A stretch of DNA of 64,000 bases from a virus. Position numbers and translations under genes: made by a program. The notes under the pieces are model-generated. The model worked only from the letters and a program-made list of their open reading frames with translations, was not told where the DNA came from and made no database searches. Within the stretch, counting starts at the first letter, position 1, and every line of letters starts with the position of its first letter. This document shows positions 48,504 to 55,596 of this stretch, piece by piece. The stretch is from positions 17,566 to 81,565 of IMG/VR virus record IMGVR_UViG_3300042458_001091; one strand, 5' to 3'.

Positions 48504-48926
48504 TTACCACGAACTGTTATAGAACACTTTTAATCCACAAAACAATTCTGCACGAGCGTCGCGAACAAACTTGAGATCTTGTTCTTTATAGTGCGCATCT
48601 GCTTCATTACCAAAAAAGAAACCTGACGTACTGGGCAGTGTACCACTCATAATATCCAGTTCAAGGATTTCAAGATCCTCCCATGTAATTTCTAACTCAA
48701 TGCCATTGAAGTTGGCGCTGTCACCTTTGCCGCCGTTGCGACTTTTCCAAAGCTGTTCCATCCAGCCATGCAGATTAGGATGCTTGCGCCAGTAGGCAAT
48801 CTCACGCGGCTGTTCTACTGTCTTGTTAACAAAATCTTTGGCATCATCGTCAAATTCGGCACTCTCATAAAACTCACGTTGTTGGCCTTCCTTTGCGGCC
48901 ACGTATGCATACATGTCAAGTCCCAT
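48504..48926 (-). CDS. Conserved hypothetical phage protein (MGLDMYAY type)
   Basis: A 140-residue protein beginning MGLDMYAYVAAKEGQQREF. The start has an AGGAGAAAG Shine-Dalgarno. Proteins with this MGLDMY start are widespread in phages and some bacteria with no established function. A conserved-looking REIAYWRKHPNLHGWMEQLW segment follows. Confidence 0.7.
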   Translation of the reverse strand: MGLDMYAYVAAKEGQQREFYESAEFDDDAKDFVNKTVEQPREIAYWRKHPNLHGWMEQLWKSRNGGKGDSANFNGIELEITWEDLEILELDIMSGTLPSTSGFFFGNEADAHYKEQDLKFVRDARAELFCGLKVFYNSSW

Positions 48927-48968
48927 TATCTTTCTCCTGGTTTGTTGACGGAAACTAGGTGCAGGCAC

Positions 48969-49148
48969 TTACCTGTTCCGAACACGATTGATCACTTCAT
49001 TGGCAGCTTGGAAGCCATTGTGCTGTTCTGTTTCTAAGAATATTTCTGTTACTTCATTTTGTAACTCGGCAAAAGCGGCACGGAACTGGGCCAGCTCTTG
49101 TTCGGTCAAATGCATCTGCATTTTGTAGTTAAAGGAGTTGTTGTTCAT
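48969..49148 (-). CDS. Small hypothetical protein (59 aa)
   Basis: A 59-residue ORF (MNNNSFNYKMQMHLTEQELA start), helical, Glu- and Gln-rich, ending NRVRNR. Coupled to the upstream gene by ATGA and followed by the next gene after a short gap. No family recognised. Confidence 0.55.
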   Translation of the reverse strand: MNNNSFNYKMQMHLTEQELAQFRAAFAELQNEVTEIFLETEQHNGFQAANEVINRVRNR

Positions 49149-49417
49149 GCCACTTCCAACATGTTGGCAGGTACATTGAATAGGCCGCCTGGAGTCTTGA
49201 CCAGCACAAATTTGATTTTGACTTTTTGAACATCGCCAACGTAGGTCAAGCCATTGCGGTTGCTGGTAAACTTTACCCGGTCACCAATGCCGAACGCACG
49301 GGTCTTTTGTTTGGTCAATTGCATACGAGCAAACTTCACTGCATCGATCACACTAGACAACTGATCATTGGTTAAGTTACCAAACATAATTGCAGAGTTA
49401 ATTTCTTTGACGTTCAT
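49145..49417 (-). CDS. Small SH3-like hypothetical protein
   Basis: A 90-residue protein with a short N-terminal helix and a beta-rich second half (GIGDRVKFTSNRNGLTYVGD, KIKFVLVKTPGGLFNVPAN). The motif GDRVKF...V is reminiscent of KOW/SH3 barrels. Has its own promoter at 49449-49477. Confidence 0.6.
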   Translation of the reverse strand: MNVKEINSAIMFGNLTNDQLSSVIDAVKFARMQLTKQKTRAFGIGDRVKFTSNRNGLTYVGDVQKVKIKFVLVKTPGGLFNVPANMLEVA

Positions 49418-49448
49418 TACAGGCTCCTGTTTTGTTTACTGTATCTAT

Positions 49449-49477
49449 ATTATACTACCAAAATCAATTTGTGTCAA
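49449..49477 (-). promoter_or_regulatory. Sigma70-like promoter
   Basis: TTGACA (49472-49477), 17 bases, TATAAT (49449-49454) on the minus strand. Confidence 0.85.
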
Positions 49478-49806
49478 TTAAACATACACGGAGTAGGATC
49501 ACAAATTTCGCCGTGTCGTCGTAATTGTATCTGCTCATAATCTGTAAGAAAGTCGTTGTCAACTAATTCATGCCACGAGATTATTTCTCCATACCGGTTG
49601 GGATTCTCTTGTATTTTTTTATTATTCAATCGTATTCGGGGACCCAACTCGGTCATAACAAATTCCATTAATTTCCAATCTTTCCGAAAATGTTTTTTAT
49701 ATGTTTTCTCATCGGGAATATAAAAGTAGTTGTTATTACGTTTACCAAAAGCAAGGTGTCCGTCAAGATGAGTGACAAAAAAATATGTGTGAATATGTAG
49801 TTTCAT
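49474..49806 (-). CDS. Hypothetical early protein
   Basis: A 110-residue basic protein (MKLHIHTYFFVTHLDGHLAF). Motif HLDGHLAFGKRNNNYFYIPD suggests a beta-rich N-terminal half; the rest is helical. Two cysteines near the C-terminus (CDPTPC). From an early promoter at 49834-49862. No family recognised. Confidence 0.6.
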   Translation of the reverse strand: MKLHIHTYFFVTHLDGHLAFGKRNNNYFYIPDEKTYKKHFRKDWKLMEFVMTELGPRIRLNNKKIQENPNRYGEIISWHELVDNDFLTDYEQIQLRRHGEICDPTPCMFN

Positions 49807-49833
49807 TCCCGCTCCGTTGTTGTGTATGTGTGT

Positions 49834-49862
49834 ATTATAGCAGTTTGGGAATTACAGGTCAA
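49834..49862 (-). promoter_or_regulatory. Early sigma70 promoter, conserved spacer type
   Basis: TTGACC (49857-49862), 17 bases with AATTCCC, TATAAT (49834-49839). Confidence 0.9.
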
Positions 49863-50328
49863 CTGTGTCCCAGGTCTTGCTCACTTCCATTTCGTCAACT
49901 AGCGCCTTCAATAACAATACCAACTTGCGGTAATACTTGGCATCATTTTCGTGTGTGTTACCCACGTACCAGACACCGTCACGCATGATGTAGTACCATT
50001 CTGCGCCGCAGTCGTTGGCACGATCAAAGAACGTTTCAAAGGTATGATCTGTTGCAAACTCTGCACCTGTCTCGTCACGGTCACGACCGTAAAACACAGT
50101 TACATTTTCCATGGGTGAACCAAAAGTATGGAACTCGCCATCTGGAAAATCAACATCGCGTTTCAAAGAAGACACATCGCCCAGTGACACCAGGTGGTTG
50201 GCCTTGGCACTGTCATAATAGTGCTCTTGCAATATCACACCATTGTGTTCCAGATAACCGTCCCAGTGACAGTAGACTGATTTGCAAACGTCACCATGCA
50301 TGACACCAATTCTTGAACGTGTACCCAT
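49852..50328 (-). CDS. Conserved hypothetical phage protein (MGTRSRIGV type)
   Basis: A 158-residue protein beginning MGTRSRIGVMHGDVCKSVYC. This start, with SVYCHWDGYLEHNGVIL, belongs to a family I recall in many T4-like phages, without known function. A C-terminal helical part follows. Followed by the promoter of the next gene inside its 3' end. Confidence 0.7.
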   Translation of the reverse strand: MGTRSRIGVMHGDVCKSVYCHWDGYLEHNGVILQEHYYDSAKANHLVSLGDVSSLKRDVDFPDGEFHTFGSPMENVTVFYGRDRDETGAEFATDHTFETFFDRANDCGAEWYYIMRDGVWYVGNTHENDAKYYRKLVLLLKALVDEMEVSKTWDTVDL

Positions 50329-50329
50329 T

Positions 50330-50530
50330 TTATGCTACCTCTTTCTGTTGTTGCAACCAAAAATATTCATTAATCAAATCTGAGGGGAAATCCTCATGGT
50401 ACCAAAAATAGTACCGAGCAGATTTCAATCCCAGTGCTTTTTTTACAACATCAAATCCCACGTCAAGAACATCATTCTCTGCTGTGATATTGGGATTGAT
50501 TGCAAATACATCTTCGGCAAAACTTGACAT
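50330..50530 (-). CDS. Small hypothetical early protein
   Basis: A 66-residue protein (MSSFAEDVFAINPNITAEND). Own early promoter at 50561-50589 and AAAAAAGG Shine-Dalgarno. Aromatic-rich C-terminus. No family. Confidence 0.6.
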   Translation of the reverse strand: MSSFAEDVFAINPNITAENDVLDVGFDVVKKALGLKSARYYFWYHEDFPSDLINEYFWLQQQKEVA

Positions 50531-50560
50531 CTTTTTTCCTTTTTTTCTTACTATGTTTAT

Positions 50561-50589
50561 ATTATAGCAGTTTGGGAATTATCAGTCAA
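50561..50589 (-). promoter_or_regulatory. Early sigma70 promoter, conserved spacer type
   Basis: TTGACT (50584-50589), 17 bases with AATTCCC, TATAAT (50561-50566). Confidence 0.9.
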
Positions 50590-50943
50590 TCAATCTAATC
50601 TGCTTCCAGCGTAGACCTGTGTTAGGCCCAACTTGGTCTTCAGTACCTCAGCGTAGGCCTCGGCACCTGCTTCTAAAATGCTGATTGATTGGGTTGGGAA
50701 ACCGCTGGGGTTCCACAGTTGAAGACTGCCAGTGTAGTCCTTACGGAAGCCCGCGGCCTGTAGCCACTTGCCCAACTTTGAGTTAGACCGTACGCCAAAC
50801 ACGTTGACCCAAGCAAAGCCACAAGCATCACGATCGCCATGCTTGGCGTGGAATGCTTTGGCCGCTGAGCGGGCTTGGATACCTGCTTCGTTGGTTGCGT
50901 CTTGTACCAACTGCTCTGTGATCTGTGTTGCTATTGCTGTCAT
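50590..50943 (-). CDS. Hypothetical early protein
   Basis: A 117-residue protein (MTAIATQITEQLVQDATNEA) with Ala-rich helices and a motif GFAWVNVFGVRSNSKLGKWL then AAGFRKDYTGSLQLWNPSGF. The start is just downstream of the promoter at 50974-51002. No family recognised, but the second half resembles small nucleic-acid-binding or inhibitor-like folds only vaguely. Confidence 0.6.
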   Translation of the reverse strand: MTAIATQITEQLVQDATNEAGIQARSAAKAFHAKHGDRDACGFAWVNVFGVRSNSKLGKWLQAAGFRKDYTGSLQLWNPSGFPTQSISILEAGAEAYAEVLKTKLGLTQVYAGSRLD

Positions 50944-50973
50944 TTCGGAATCCTTTTTAGTTTCTATACAAGT

Positions 50974-51002
50974 ATTATAACAGTTTGGGAATTTCGGGTC
51001 AA
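50974..51002 (-). promoter_or_regulatory. Early sigma70 promoter, conserved spacer type
   Basis: TTGACC (50997-51002), 17 bases with AATTCCC, TATAAT (50974-50979). Confidence 0.9.
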
Positions 51003-51289
51003 CCGTTTTGTTTGTCCATGATGTACTCAAACAAGACAAATTTAGCACGATTCAGCAGTTGACGCTGATCTTCAATGGTGTTAAAGTCCGGTTGCTCGTA
51101 GGCCATCAGTTCTTGTGCATCACTCATCATGCTGGCCACAACCATTGCAGGGCCAGAGAATTTAAAAGTGCTGGACGATTCCACTGCTTCACGCATTTCG
51201 GACTCGGTGCAACCATACATGCCAACTTGGCGTTTTTCTTGCTCGTTTAACGTAATCATTTCGCCTAGTATATCGTATCTTAAACCCAT
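50999..51289 (-). CDS. Hypothetical early protein
   Basis: A 96-residue helical acidic protein (MGLRYDILGEMITLNEQEKR). A shorter start at the second Met is possible. AAAAAGGAG Shine-Dalgarno supports 51289. No family. Confidence 0.6.
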   Translation of the reverse strand: MGLRYDILGEMITLNEQEKRQVGMYGCTESEMREAVESSSTFKFSGPAMVVASMMSDAQELMAYEQPDFNTIEDQRQLLNRAKFVLFEYIMDKQNG

Positions 51290-51320
51290 TTTTGAACTCC
51301 TTTTTGTTAAACTATGCTAT

Positions 51321-51349
51321 ATTATAGCAAATTGGGAATATTCGGTCAA
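51321..51349 (-). promoter_or_regulatory. Early sigma70 promoter, conserved spacer type
   Basis: TTGACC (51344-51349), 17 bases with ATTCCC, TATAAT (51321-51326). Confidence 0.9.
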
Positions 51350-51579
51350 CCAAAGGCTTTTACCAGCCCGATTAGCCCAATTGCTACACTTACAAGATTC
51401 ACAAACATCTGTGGTTTATTTGCAACACGCACAGTCCAAATCAGGAACAAAATAGTCCCAATAAAAAATGTAAGAATGTTGTAAGGATGAGCTGTTGGCC
51501 CCACTGCATTGAGGCTATGCCCTGCTACTATAAAAATAGCCCCGGTCCACTGCAAAATTTCATTTGTATCTAATTTCAT
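51346..51579 (-). CDS. Small two-helix membrane protein
   Basis: A 77-residue protein with hydrophobic segments at about residues 8-28, 33-49 and 56-76. Its ATG is 6 bases from the -10, so leaderless. A small early membrane protein could alter the host envelope, for example in superinfection exclusion; that is inference. Confidence 0.65.
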   Translation of the reverse strand: MKLDTNEILQWTGAIFIVAGHSLNAVGPTAHPYNILTFFIGTILFLIWTVRVANKPQMFVNLVSVAIGLIGLVKAFG

Positions 51580-51585
51580 ACCTTA

Positions 51586-51614
51586 ATTATAGCAGTTTGG
51601 GAATTATTGGTCAA
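51586..51614 (-). promoter_or_regulatory. Early sigma70 promoter, leaderless configuration
   Basis: TTGACC (51609-51614), 17 bases with AATTCCC, TATAAT (51586-51591); the ATG A at 51579 is the expected +1. Confidence 0.9.
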
Positions 51615-51620
51615 CCGAAA

Positions 51621-52022
51621 TCACAACTCAATTGCCCTGCGAAACACAATTTCTTGCCGGGCAAAGGCATCTAATTCCCAGGGCTGTTGCAAATATGCCA
51701 CATTACGACCGTAGTATTTGCCGTTCCATTTTTTGCCTTTGGGCATGATTTTTAGGATGCCTCGTGCCATTTGTCGCACATGCACCAACTCGTGTGCCAG
51801 GGTCACGCCCAGTGCATACAAATTTCTAGTGGGTTTTAATACCACCAAGTAAGTGTCAAGTCCTGTCAACGGCACAGTGGTGCCCATTTCCTCTAAATCT
51901 GAGTCCACTTTGATCATAAGCAATTTTTGATTTTTAGCAAGCCCAAGTTGGGTCAACATGCTAGGAACCAGTGCTTCAATGTACCGTTTGGTTTTGGGTC
52001 CGGCTTCAACGTGCAATTCCAT
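51621..52022 (-). CDS. SprT-like putative zinc metallopeptidase
   Basis: A 133-residue protein with the zinc-peptidase motif HELVH (77-81) preceded by LYALGVTLA and followed by WELDAFARQE, which could supply the third ligand. The layout resembles SprT/WSS1-like domains. It may cut DNA-bound proteins or host factors early in infection; this is inference. First gene behind the promoter at 52050-52078. Confidence 0.75.
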   Translation of the reverse strand: MELHVEAGPKTKRYIEALVPSMLTQLGLAKNQKLLMIKVDSDLEEMGTTVPLTGLDTYLVVLKPTRNLYALGVTLAHELVHVRQMARGILKIMPKGKKWNGKYYGRNVAYLQQPWELDAFARQEIVFRRAIEL

Positions 52023-52049
52023 ATGTGCCTTTTTTTACTATATGCCCAA

Positions 52050-52078
52050 ATTATAACAAAATACCAATTTTGTGTCAA
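52050..52078 (-). promoter_or_regulatory. Sigma70-like promoter
   Basis: TTGACA (52073-52078), 17 bases, TATAAT (52050-52055) on the minus strand. Confidence 0.85.
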
Positions 52079-52135
52079 CCGATGCATGTTTTGTTTATTT
52101 TATTAGTAGAAACCATTGGGTGTATTGCGTTGCAA

Positions 52136-52143
52136 CATAAATA
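52136..52143 (+). promoter_or_regulatory. T4-like late promoter of the micro-gene operon
   Basis: CATAAATA preceded by TTGCGTTGCAA, giving a 20-base match (52125-52144) with the late promoter at 22653-22672. A hairpin GAAAC-CACGA-GTTTC and AAAGGAAAAAG follow before the first ATG. Confidence 0.8.
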
Positions 52144-52187
52144 ACTCAGTAGAAACCACGAGTTTCTCGTTACTAAAGGAAAAAGCA

Positions 52188-52352
52188 ATGACAGCAACAA
52201 TAGCAAAACTAATTGAGCGTCTAGCCGAAATGTTCCCACGACAGAACTATCAAAGCAAATTAGACGCTTATCTCGCAAGTAAAAACGTACAAGACATCTG
52301 TGATGTAGAACACTGGACCAAACAGTTTGACCGTAAAGGAAGTTATCTATGA
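52188..52352 (+). CDS. DUF3563-like small protein
   Basis: A 54-residue protein (MTATIAKLIERLAEMFPRQN start). The segment KLDAYLASKNVQDICDVEHW and the following TKQFDRK resemble the DUF3563 pattern (YLA...D..DLE.W...D) of short proteins found mainly in proteobacteria and their phages. First of four tiny cistrons under a late promoter. Function unknown. Confidence 0.7.
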   Translation: MTATIAKLIERLAEMFPRQNYQSKLDAYLASKNVQDICDVEHWTKQFDRKGSYL

Positions 52353-52453
52353 AAAACTTTATCAACACAGTGTATAACGGTCTAATTGCCTGGGCAGAAA
52401 TGATTCACGAATATCGTCAAAGTTCTGCTAACAAATTTCATTATTGGAAGTAA
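52349..52453 (+). CDS. Micro-gene, 34 aa
   Basis: ATG overlaps the DUF3563-like stop (ATGA). The 34 residues begin MKNFINTVYNGLIAWAEMIH and end NKFHYWK; amphipathic and aromatic. Coupled position argues for translation. Confidence 0.5.
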   Translation: MKNFINTVYNGLIAWAEMIHEYRQSSANKFHYWK

Positions 52454-52455
52454 TC

Positions 52456-52539
52456 ATGGACATAGGATTAGTCGCGGTTCAAATCATAATATTCGGGGCA
52501 ATAATTCTCGTATATCTAGTGCAGGAGTTTAATAAATGA
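52456..52539 (+). CDS. Micro-gene, 27-aa single-span membrane peptide
   Basis: MDIGLVAVQIIIFGAIILVY plus seven residues: nearly the entire peptide is one transmembrane helix. It starts two bases after the preceding stop and its own stop overlaps the next start. Confidence 0.5.
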   Translation: MDIGLVAVQIIIFGAIILVYLVQEFNK

Positions 52540-52637
52540 ACTATCTAAACACATTATTGATGTTACTACGTTGGTCAAAAGACGGATGGGAAGTTCATCC
52601 TATTGACTTATCTACCGACTTTAGCGGATGGGTTTAA
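52536..52637 (+). CDS. Micro-gene, 33 aa
   Basis: 33 residues (MNYLNTLLMLLRWSKDGWEV start), starting within the preceding stop (ATGA). It ends tail-to-tail with the large tail gene in a shared TTAA. Confidence 0.5.
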   Translation: MNYLNTLLMLLRWSKDGWEVHPIDLSTDFSGWV

Positions 52638-54703
52638 TAAACCACTTGCAAACGTGCTTCTCGTTCACTGAACTTAGATGAACTTAACACTGCCTGAGGC
52701 GGCGGGGTTGATGGTATTGGATCCACTGTAGTAGCCGCTGTTCCAACACCTGCAACATTAAGTCCAGTTGTGGTGCGTCCTTCACGCAGTACTGCCACAG
52801 TAGATTGCCCTGCACTTGTTGCGTTACTACTTGCAGTAGTGGATGTGTCAATATTAGCTACCAGTTCTAAATATTGTGCAGACCCTCCAACTTTGGTTTC
52901 AAGGCCAAATCCCGGCAATGCCGACACAAAACTCATAATGGCTGGTTGACTGTTGCCTTGTACATTGCCAATGTCTATACCTGCTTTGACTTGTAATTCA
53001 GTTTCTTTTGTTATTTGTGCGCTGATTGCTGAAAAGTATATGTTAAGATTGGCAGTTTCCGCAGGGTTGGCAGCAATAATATTTCCAATCTCAACTTGTG
53101 CAGCCGTAATCAGGTTTCCAACGTTTCCTTCGTCTGACACAATTGTGTTTGCGTATATGCCATTGTATATGGTAATTAAATTAGCCAGTGCGTTGTTTAT
53201 GTTGCCATTATCATATAATGTATTAATGATAGTAACGCTGTTTTCAAGATTAACAGTGATATTAGTTCCTACGGCAGTTCCAAGAATATCAGTTAACAAT
53301 ATAGTACCATTTACGCCAGATCCTGTTGCTATACTATTTGCATAATAACTTACATCCGCAGTGGGCAACGGTTGTGTTTGCGATTCAATGGCCGTCAGCC
53401 CCTTGTTGGTTTCTGCTGACAAGAATGCCACAGCCAACTGTGGCAAGGTCATACGACTGACATTTGTAACCTGATCCAATGCGCAGGACAATGCTTTGTT
53501 GGCCAGTGCCAGCCCCGGGGTCGTCATAACGCTTAGTCGTTCATAACTTATTCCAGCCTGGTCAGCGGCCACTATAGGTTCTAACAAACTATTCGGTGTG
53601 TATTGATTGCCAGAACCTGTGTTGCCAGAAGTATCTCCTGTTATGGGGCTGGCAGTTGATCCAGCAGTGACTGGATTTTCGCTTTGACGTATTTCACACG
53701 CTAAAGGTCGATCAATGGCTCTTGCGGCAGCTTCTTCATCAAGTATAGCCTGACTTTGTTCCGCAGTTAAGTTATCCTCCAGTGGCAGCGGATCTGGTGT
53801 GATGTAAATAGCACGTGGACCATCTGCAGTTGGCATTGTTAAGGATGGGTAACTGTTAGGCAGCATCACAGCAGGATTCAACAAGTCTGCCAATGTGTTG
53901 ATGTTTGGTGTCCATACATCTAGTATTCTTAATATATTTGCAAGCTCATCGCCTGTGACGCCAAGCAATGCGTTATACATAAGTTTCTGTATGGTGTCAG
54001 TCACCACTACAGCAGGATCATTGAGATTGAGAATAATGTTATCAGGCACGCCGGCCACGCTGAGTGTTGCTATCAAAGGACTGATTGTTCCAGCACGGCG
54101 TGATATCTGTTGTATCAGTGCCAATGGAGTTCCGTAATTGTCAAGATTCCCTAGATCTATGTAGTGGCCAGCATTGAACAAGTCATCACCCATTGCAGCC
54201 GTAGCAAGATTAATTTCAGTAAGACCACTGGCAATAAGATTGTCCTGGCCAGTGAATGTTGGGCCCAAATAGCTGTTAGCGTTTACTGCACTGTTGATAA
54301 AACTATTCACAGTTGAACAATAACTATTTGTTTGAACAAAAGTTTGTGTAAATTTACTAAGATCGCCATTGCCCATATATGCATCTGCAGTCAATGTAAT
54401 CACGCCCGACATGCCTGGAGAAGTATTGCTGAATGGAACAATGTCAACTGTTCCAAGTACAATTGAATCGGCCAATGCCGGGCAACTATTCCCAACATTT
54501 CCTGCAAATGTCTGAAGAAGCACTTGTGTATTTGCAGTTAAATTTCCAGGAGCTGCCAACATGGCATTTATCAACGGAGTCAACAATGCAGTTGAGGTAT
54601 ATGCAGTGACATTTGCAGTTAAATTTGCATTAACAATATAGCCTTGATTTTGAAATAAACCGGCAGCTGCCTGTAGTTGTAGCGCAGATAATGATCCAGC
54701 CAT
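52634..54703 (-). CDS. Large putative tail/baseplate protein
   Basis: A 689-residue protein directly downstream of a PAAR gene, with which it is coupled by one base. Ala/Thr/Asn-rich; an N-terminal helical part (MAGSLSALQLQAAAGLFQNQ), a middle with GNLDNYGTPLALIQQISRRA, and a low-complexity C-terminus with TPPPQAVL. From memory, T4-like aquatic phages have a similar large protein here. Likely a baseplate component near the spike. Confidence 0.7.
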   Translation of the reverse strand: MAGSLSALQLQAAAGLFQNQGYIVNANLTANVTAYTSTALLTPLINAMLAAPGNLTANTQVLLQTFAGNVGNSCPALADSIVLGTVDIVPFSNTSPGMSGVITLTADAYMGNGDLSKFTQTFVQTNSYCSTVNSFINSAVNANSYLGPTFTGQDNLIASGLTEINLATAAMGDDLFNAGHYIDLGNLDNYGTPLALIQQISRRAGTISPLIATLSVAGVPDNIILNLNDPAVVVTDTIQKLMYNALLGVTGDELANILRILDVWTPNINTLADLLNPAVMLPNSYPSLTMPTADGPRAIYITPDPLPLEDNLTAEQSQAILDEEAAARAIDRPLACEIRQSENPVTAGSTASPITGDTSGNTGSGNQYTPNSLLEPIVAADQAGISYERLSVMTTPGLALANKALSCALDQVTNVSRMTLPQLAVAFLSAETNKGLTAIESQTQPLPTADVSYYANSIATGSGVNGTILLTDILGTAVGTNITVNLENSVTIINTLYDNGNINNALANLITIYNGIYANTIVSDEGNVGNLITAAQVEIGNIIAANPAETANLNIYFSAISAQITKETELQVKAGIDIGNVQGNSQPAIMSFVSALPGFGLETKVGGSAQYLELVANIDTSTTASSNATSAGQSTVAVLREGRTTTGLNVAGVGTAATTVDPIPSTPPPQAVLSSSKFSEREARLQVVY

Positions 54704-54996
54704 TATCCTGCCCTTACATCTGGACTGCCGCCTGTTCGTGCATGTCCGCAGGTGTCAACATTGCCAGTTCTAACAACAGGTTTTCCACCAGCACGTACTG
54801 TGCCACTACCACCAGCAGTGCTTGCGGCAGCATGTGGTGGATGCGGGTTATTTCTACGTTGAGGCCACGGTGCGTGTGCTGACACGGTTACACCATCAAC
54901 TACAACAGGCTTGCCATTGACTCGTACTGAGGCCACACCTGATGTGGCTGCACCGCCTTCAGAGTTTGTATCACCTTGTCTTTGTACTGCTGGCAT
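54703..54996 (-). CDS. PAAR-repeat tail-spike tip protein
   Basis: A 97-residue protein with PAAR-type repeats: PAVQRQGDTN at the N-terminus, SVRVNGKPVV, HPPHAAAST and TVRAGGKPVVRTGNVDTCGH. It forms the pointed tip on the central spike (T4 gp5.4). Late promoter at 55017-55022 precedes it. The role follows from the family. Confidence 0.88.
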   Translation of the reverse strand: MPAVQRQGDTNSEGGAATSGVASVRVNGKPVVVDGVTVSAHAPWPQRRNNPHPPHAAASTAGGSGTVRAGGKPVVRTGNVDTCGHARTGGSPDVRAG

Positions 54997-55016
54997 GTTG
55001 TTCCGTTCTTGTCAAT

Positions 55017-55022
55017 TATTTA
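55017..55022 (-). promoter_or_regulatory. T4-like late promoter
   Basis: TAAATA in the context GGATAAATAATTG, about 20 bases before the PAAR ATG. Confidence 0.7.
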
Positions 55023-55031
55023 TCCAGCAAT

Positions 55032-55322
55032 TTACACCAGTTTGATGCCAGTGGTGCTTTGTATAAACTGATCAGCAAACATTTTGTCTGTGACCGCAAC
55101 CACTGTAACTGTGCTTTTTGACAATTTAATATCTTTGTCTGGGCTCACTGTGAACAAGTAGGGCATTAGACCTGGGCCTTGAGCACCCATGGCAATCACC
55201 ATTGGGCGTGATAGCTTGTAGTGTGCATCAGTTTCTTCCACTAATTTTCCAATTAGCTCTTCGCCAGACGTTAGTTTTAGTGTCACCACTTCACCTACTG
55301 AGGCACCTTTGTCAATTAACAT
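55032..55322 (-). CDS. LSm-like phage protein
   Basis: A 96-residue protein (MLIDKGASVGEVVTLKLTSG start). The segment EVVTLKLTSGEELIGKLVEE reads as strands 1-2 of an Sm/LSm fold, and the C-terminal FIQSTTGIKLV tail is typical of a phage family with this fold, usually beside glutaredoxin in T4-like aquatic phages. It may bind RNA or simply form a ring; role unknown. Starts one base after the glutaredoxin stop (TAATATG). Confidence 0.7.
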   Translation of the reverse strand: MLIDKGASVGEVVTLKLTSGEELIGKLVEETDAHYKLSRPMVIAMGAQGPGLMPYLFTVSPDKDIKLSKSTVTVVAVTDKMFADQFIQSTTGIKLV

Positions 55323-55323
55323 A

Positions 55324-55581
55324 TTATAATACTCCATCGCCGTAGCCAACAGCGTTTTCCTGTTCAAATAACTTTTTAAGTTCTGTAAATCCGCCAACAA
55401 GTCTATCATCTAAAAATATTTGCGGCACGGTTCTGGCAGTTGGTACTGCTTCTAATAGTTGTTCTCGGGTCCAATCTTTACTTACATTACGTTCTTCAAA
55501 CTCAATGCCGTTTTTCTTTAACAATGCTTTTGCTTGGTCGCAATAGGGGCACTGATCTTTACTCCATACAGTTGCTTTCAT
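55324..55581 (-). CDS. nrdC: Glutaredoxin
   Basis: An 85-residue glutaredoxin with the active-site CPYC (11-14), the TVPQIF cis-proline and the GGFTEL motif. It reduces the C-terminal cysteines of ribonucleotide reductase, whose subunits are encoded just upstream. Confidence 0.93.
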   Translation of the reverse strand: MKATVWSKDQCPYCDQAKALLKKNGIEFEERNVSKDWTREQLLEAVPTARTVPQIFLDDRLVGGFTELKKLFEQENAVGYGDGVL

Positions 55582-55596
55582 ATTTTTCCTTTTATT

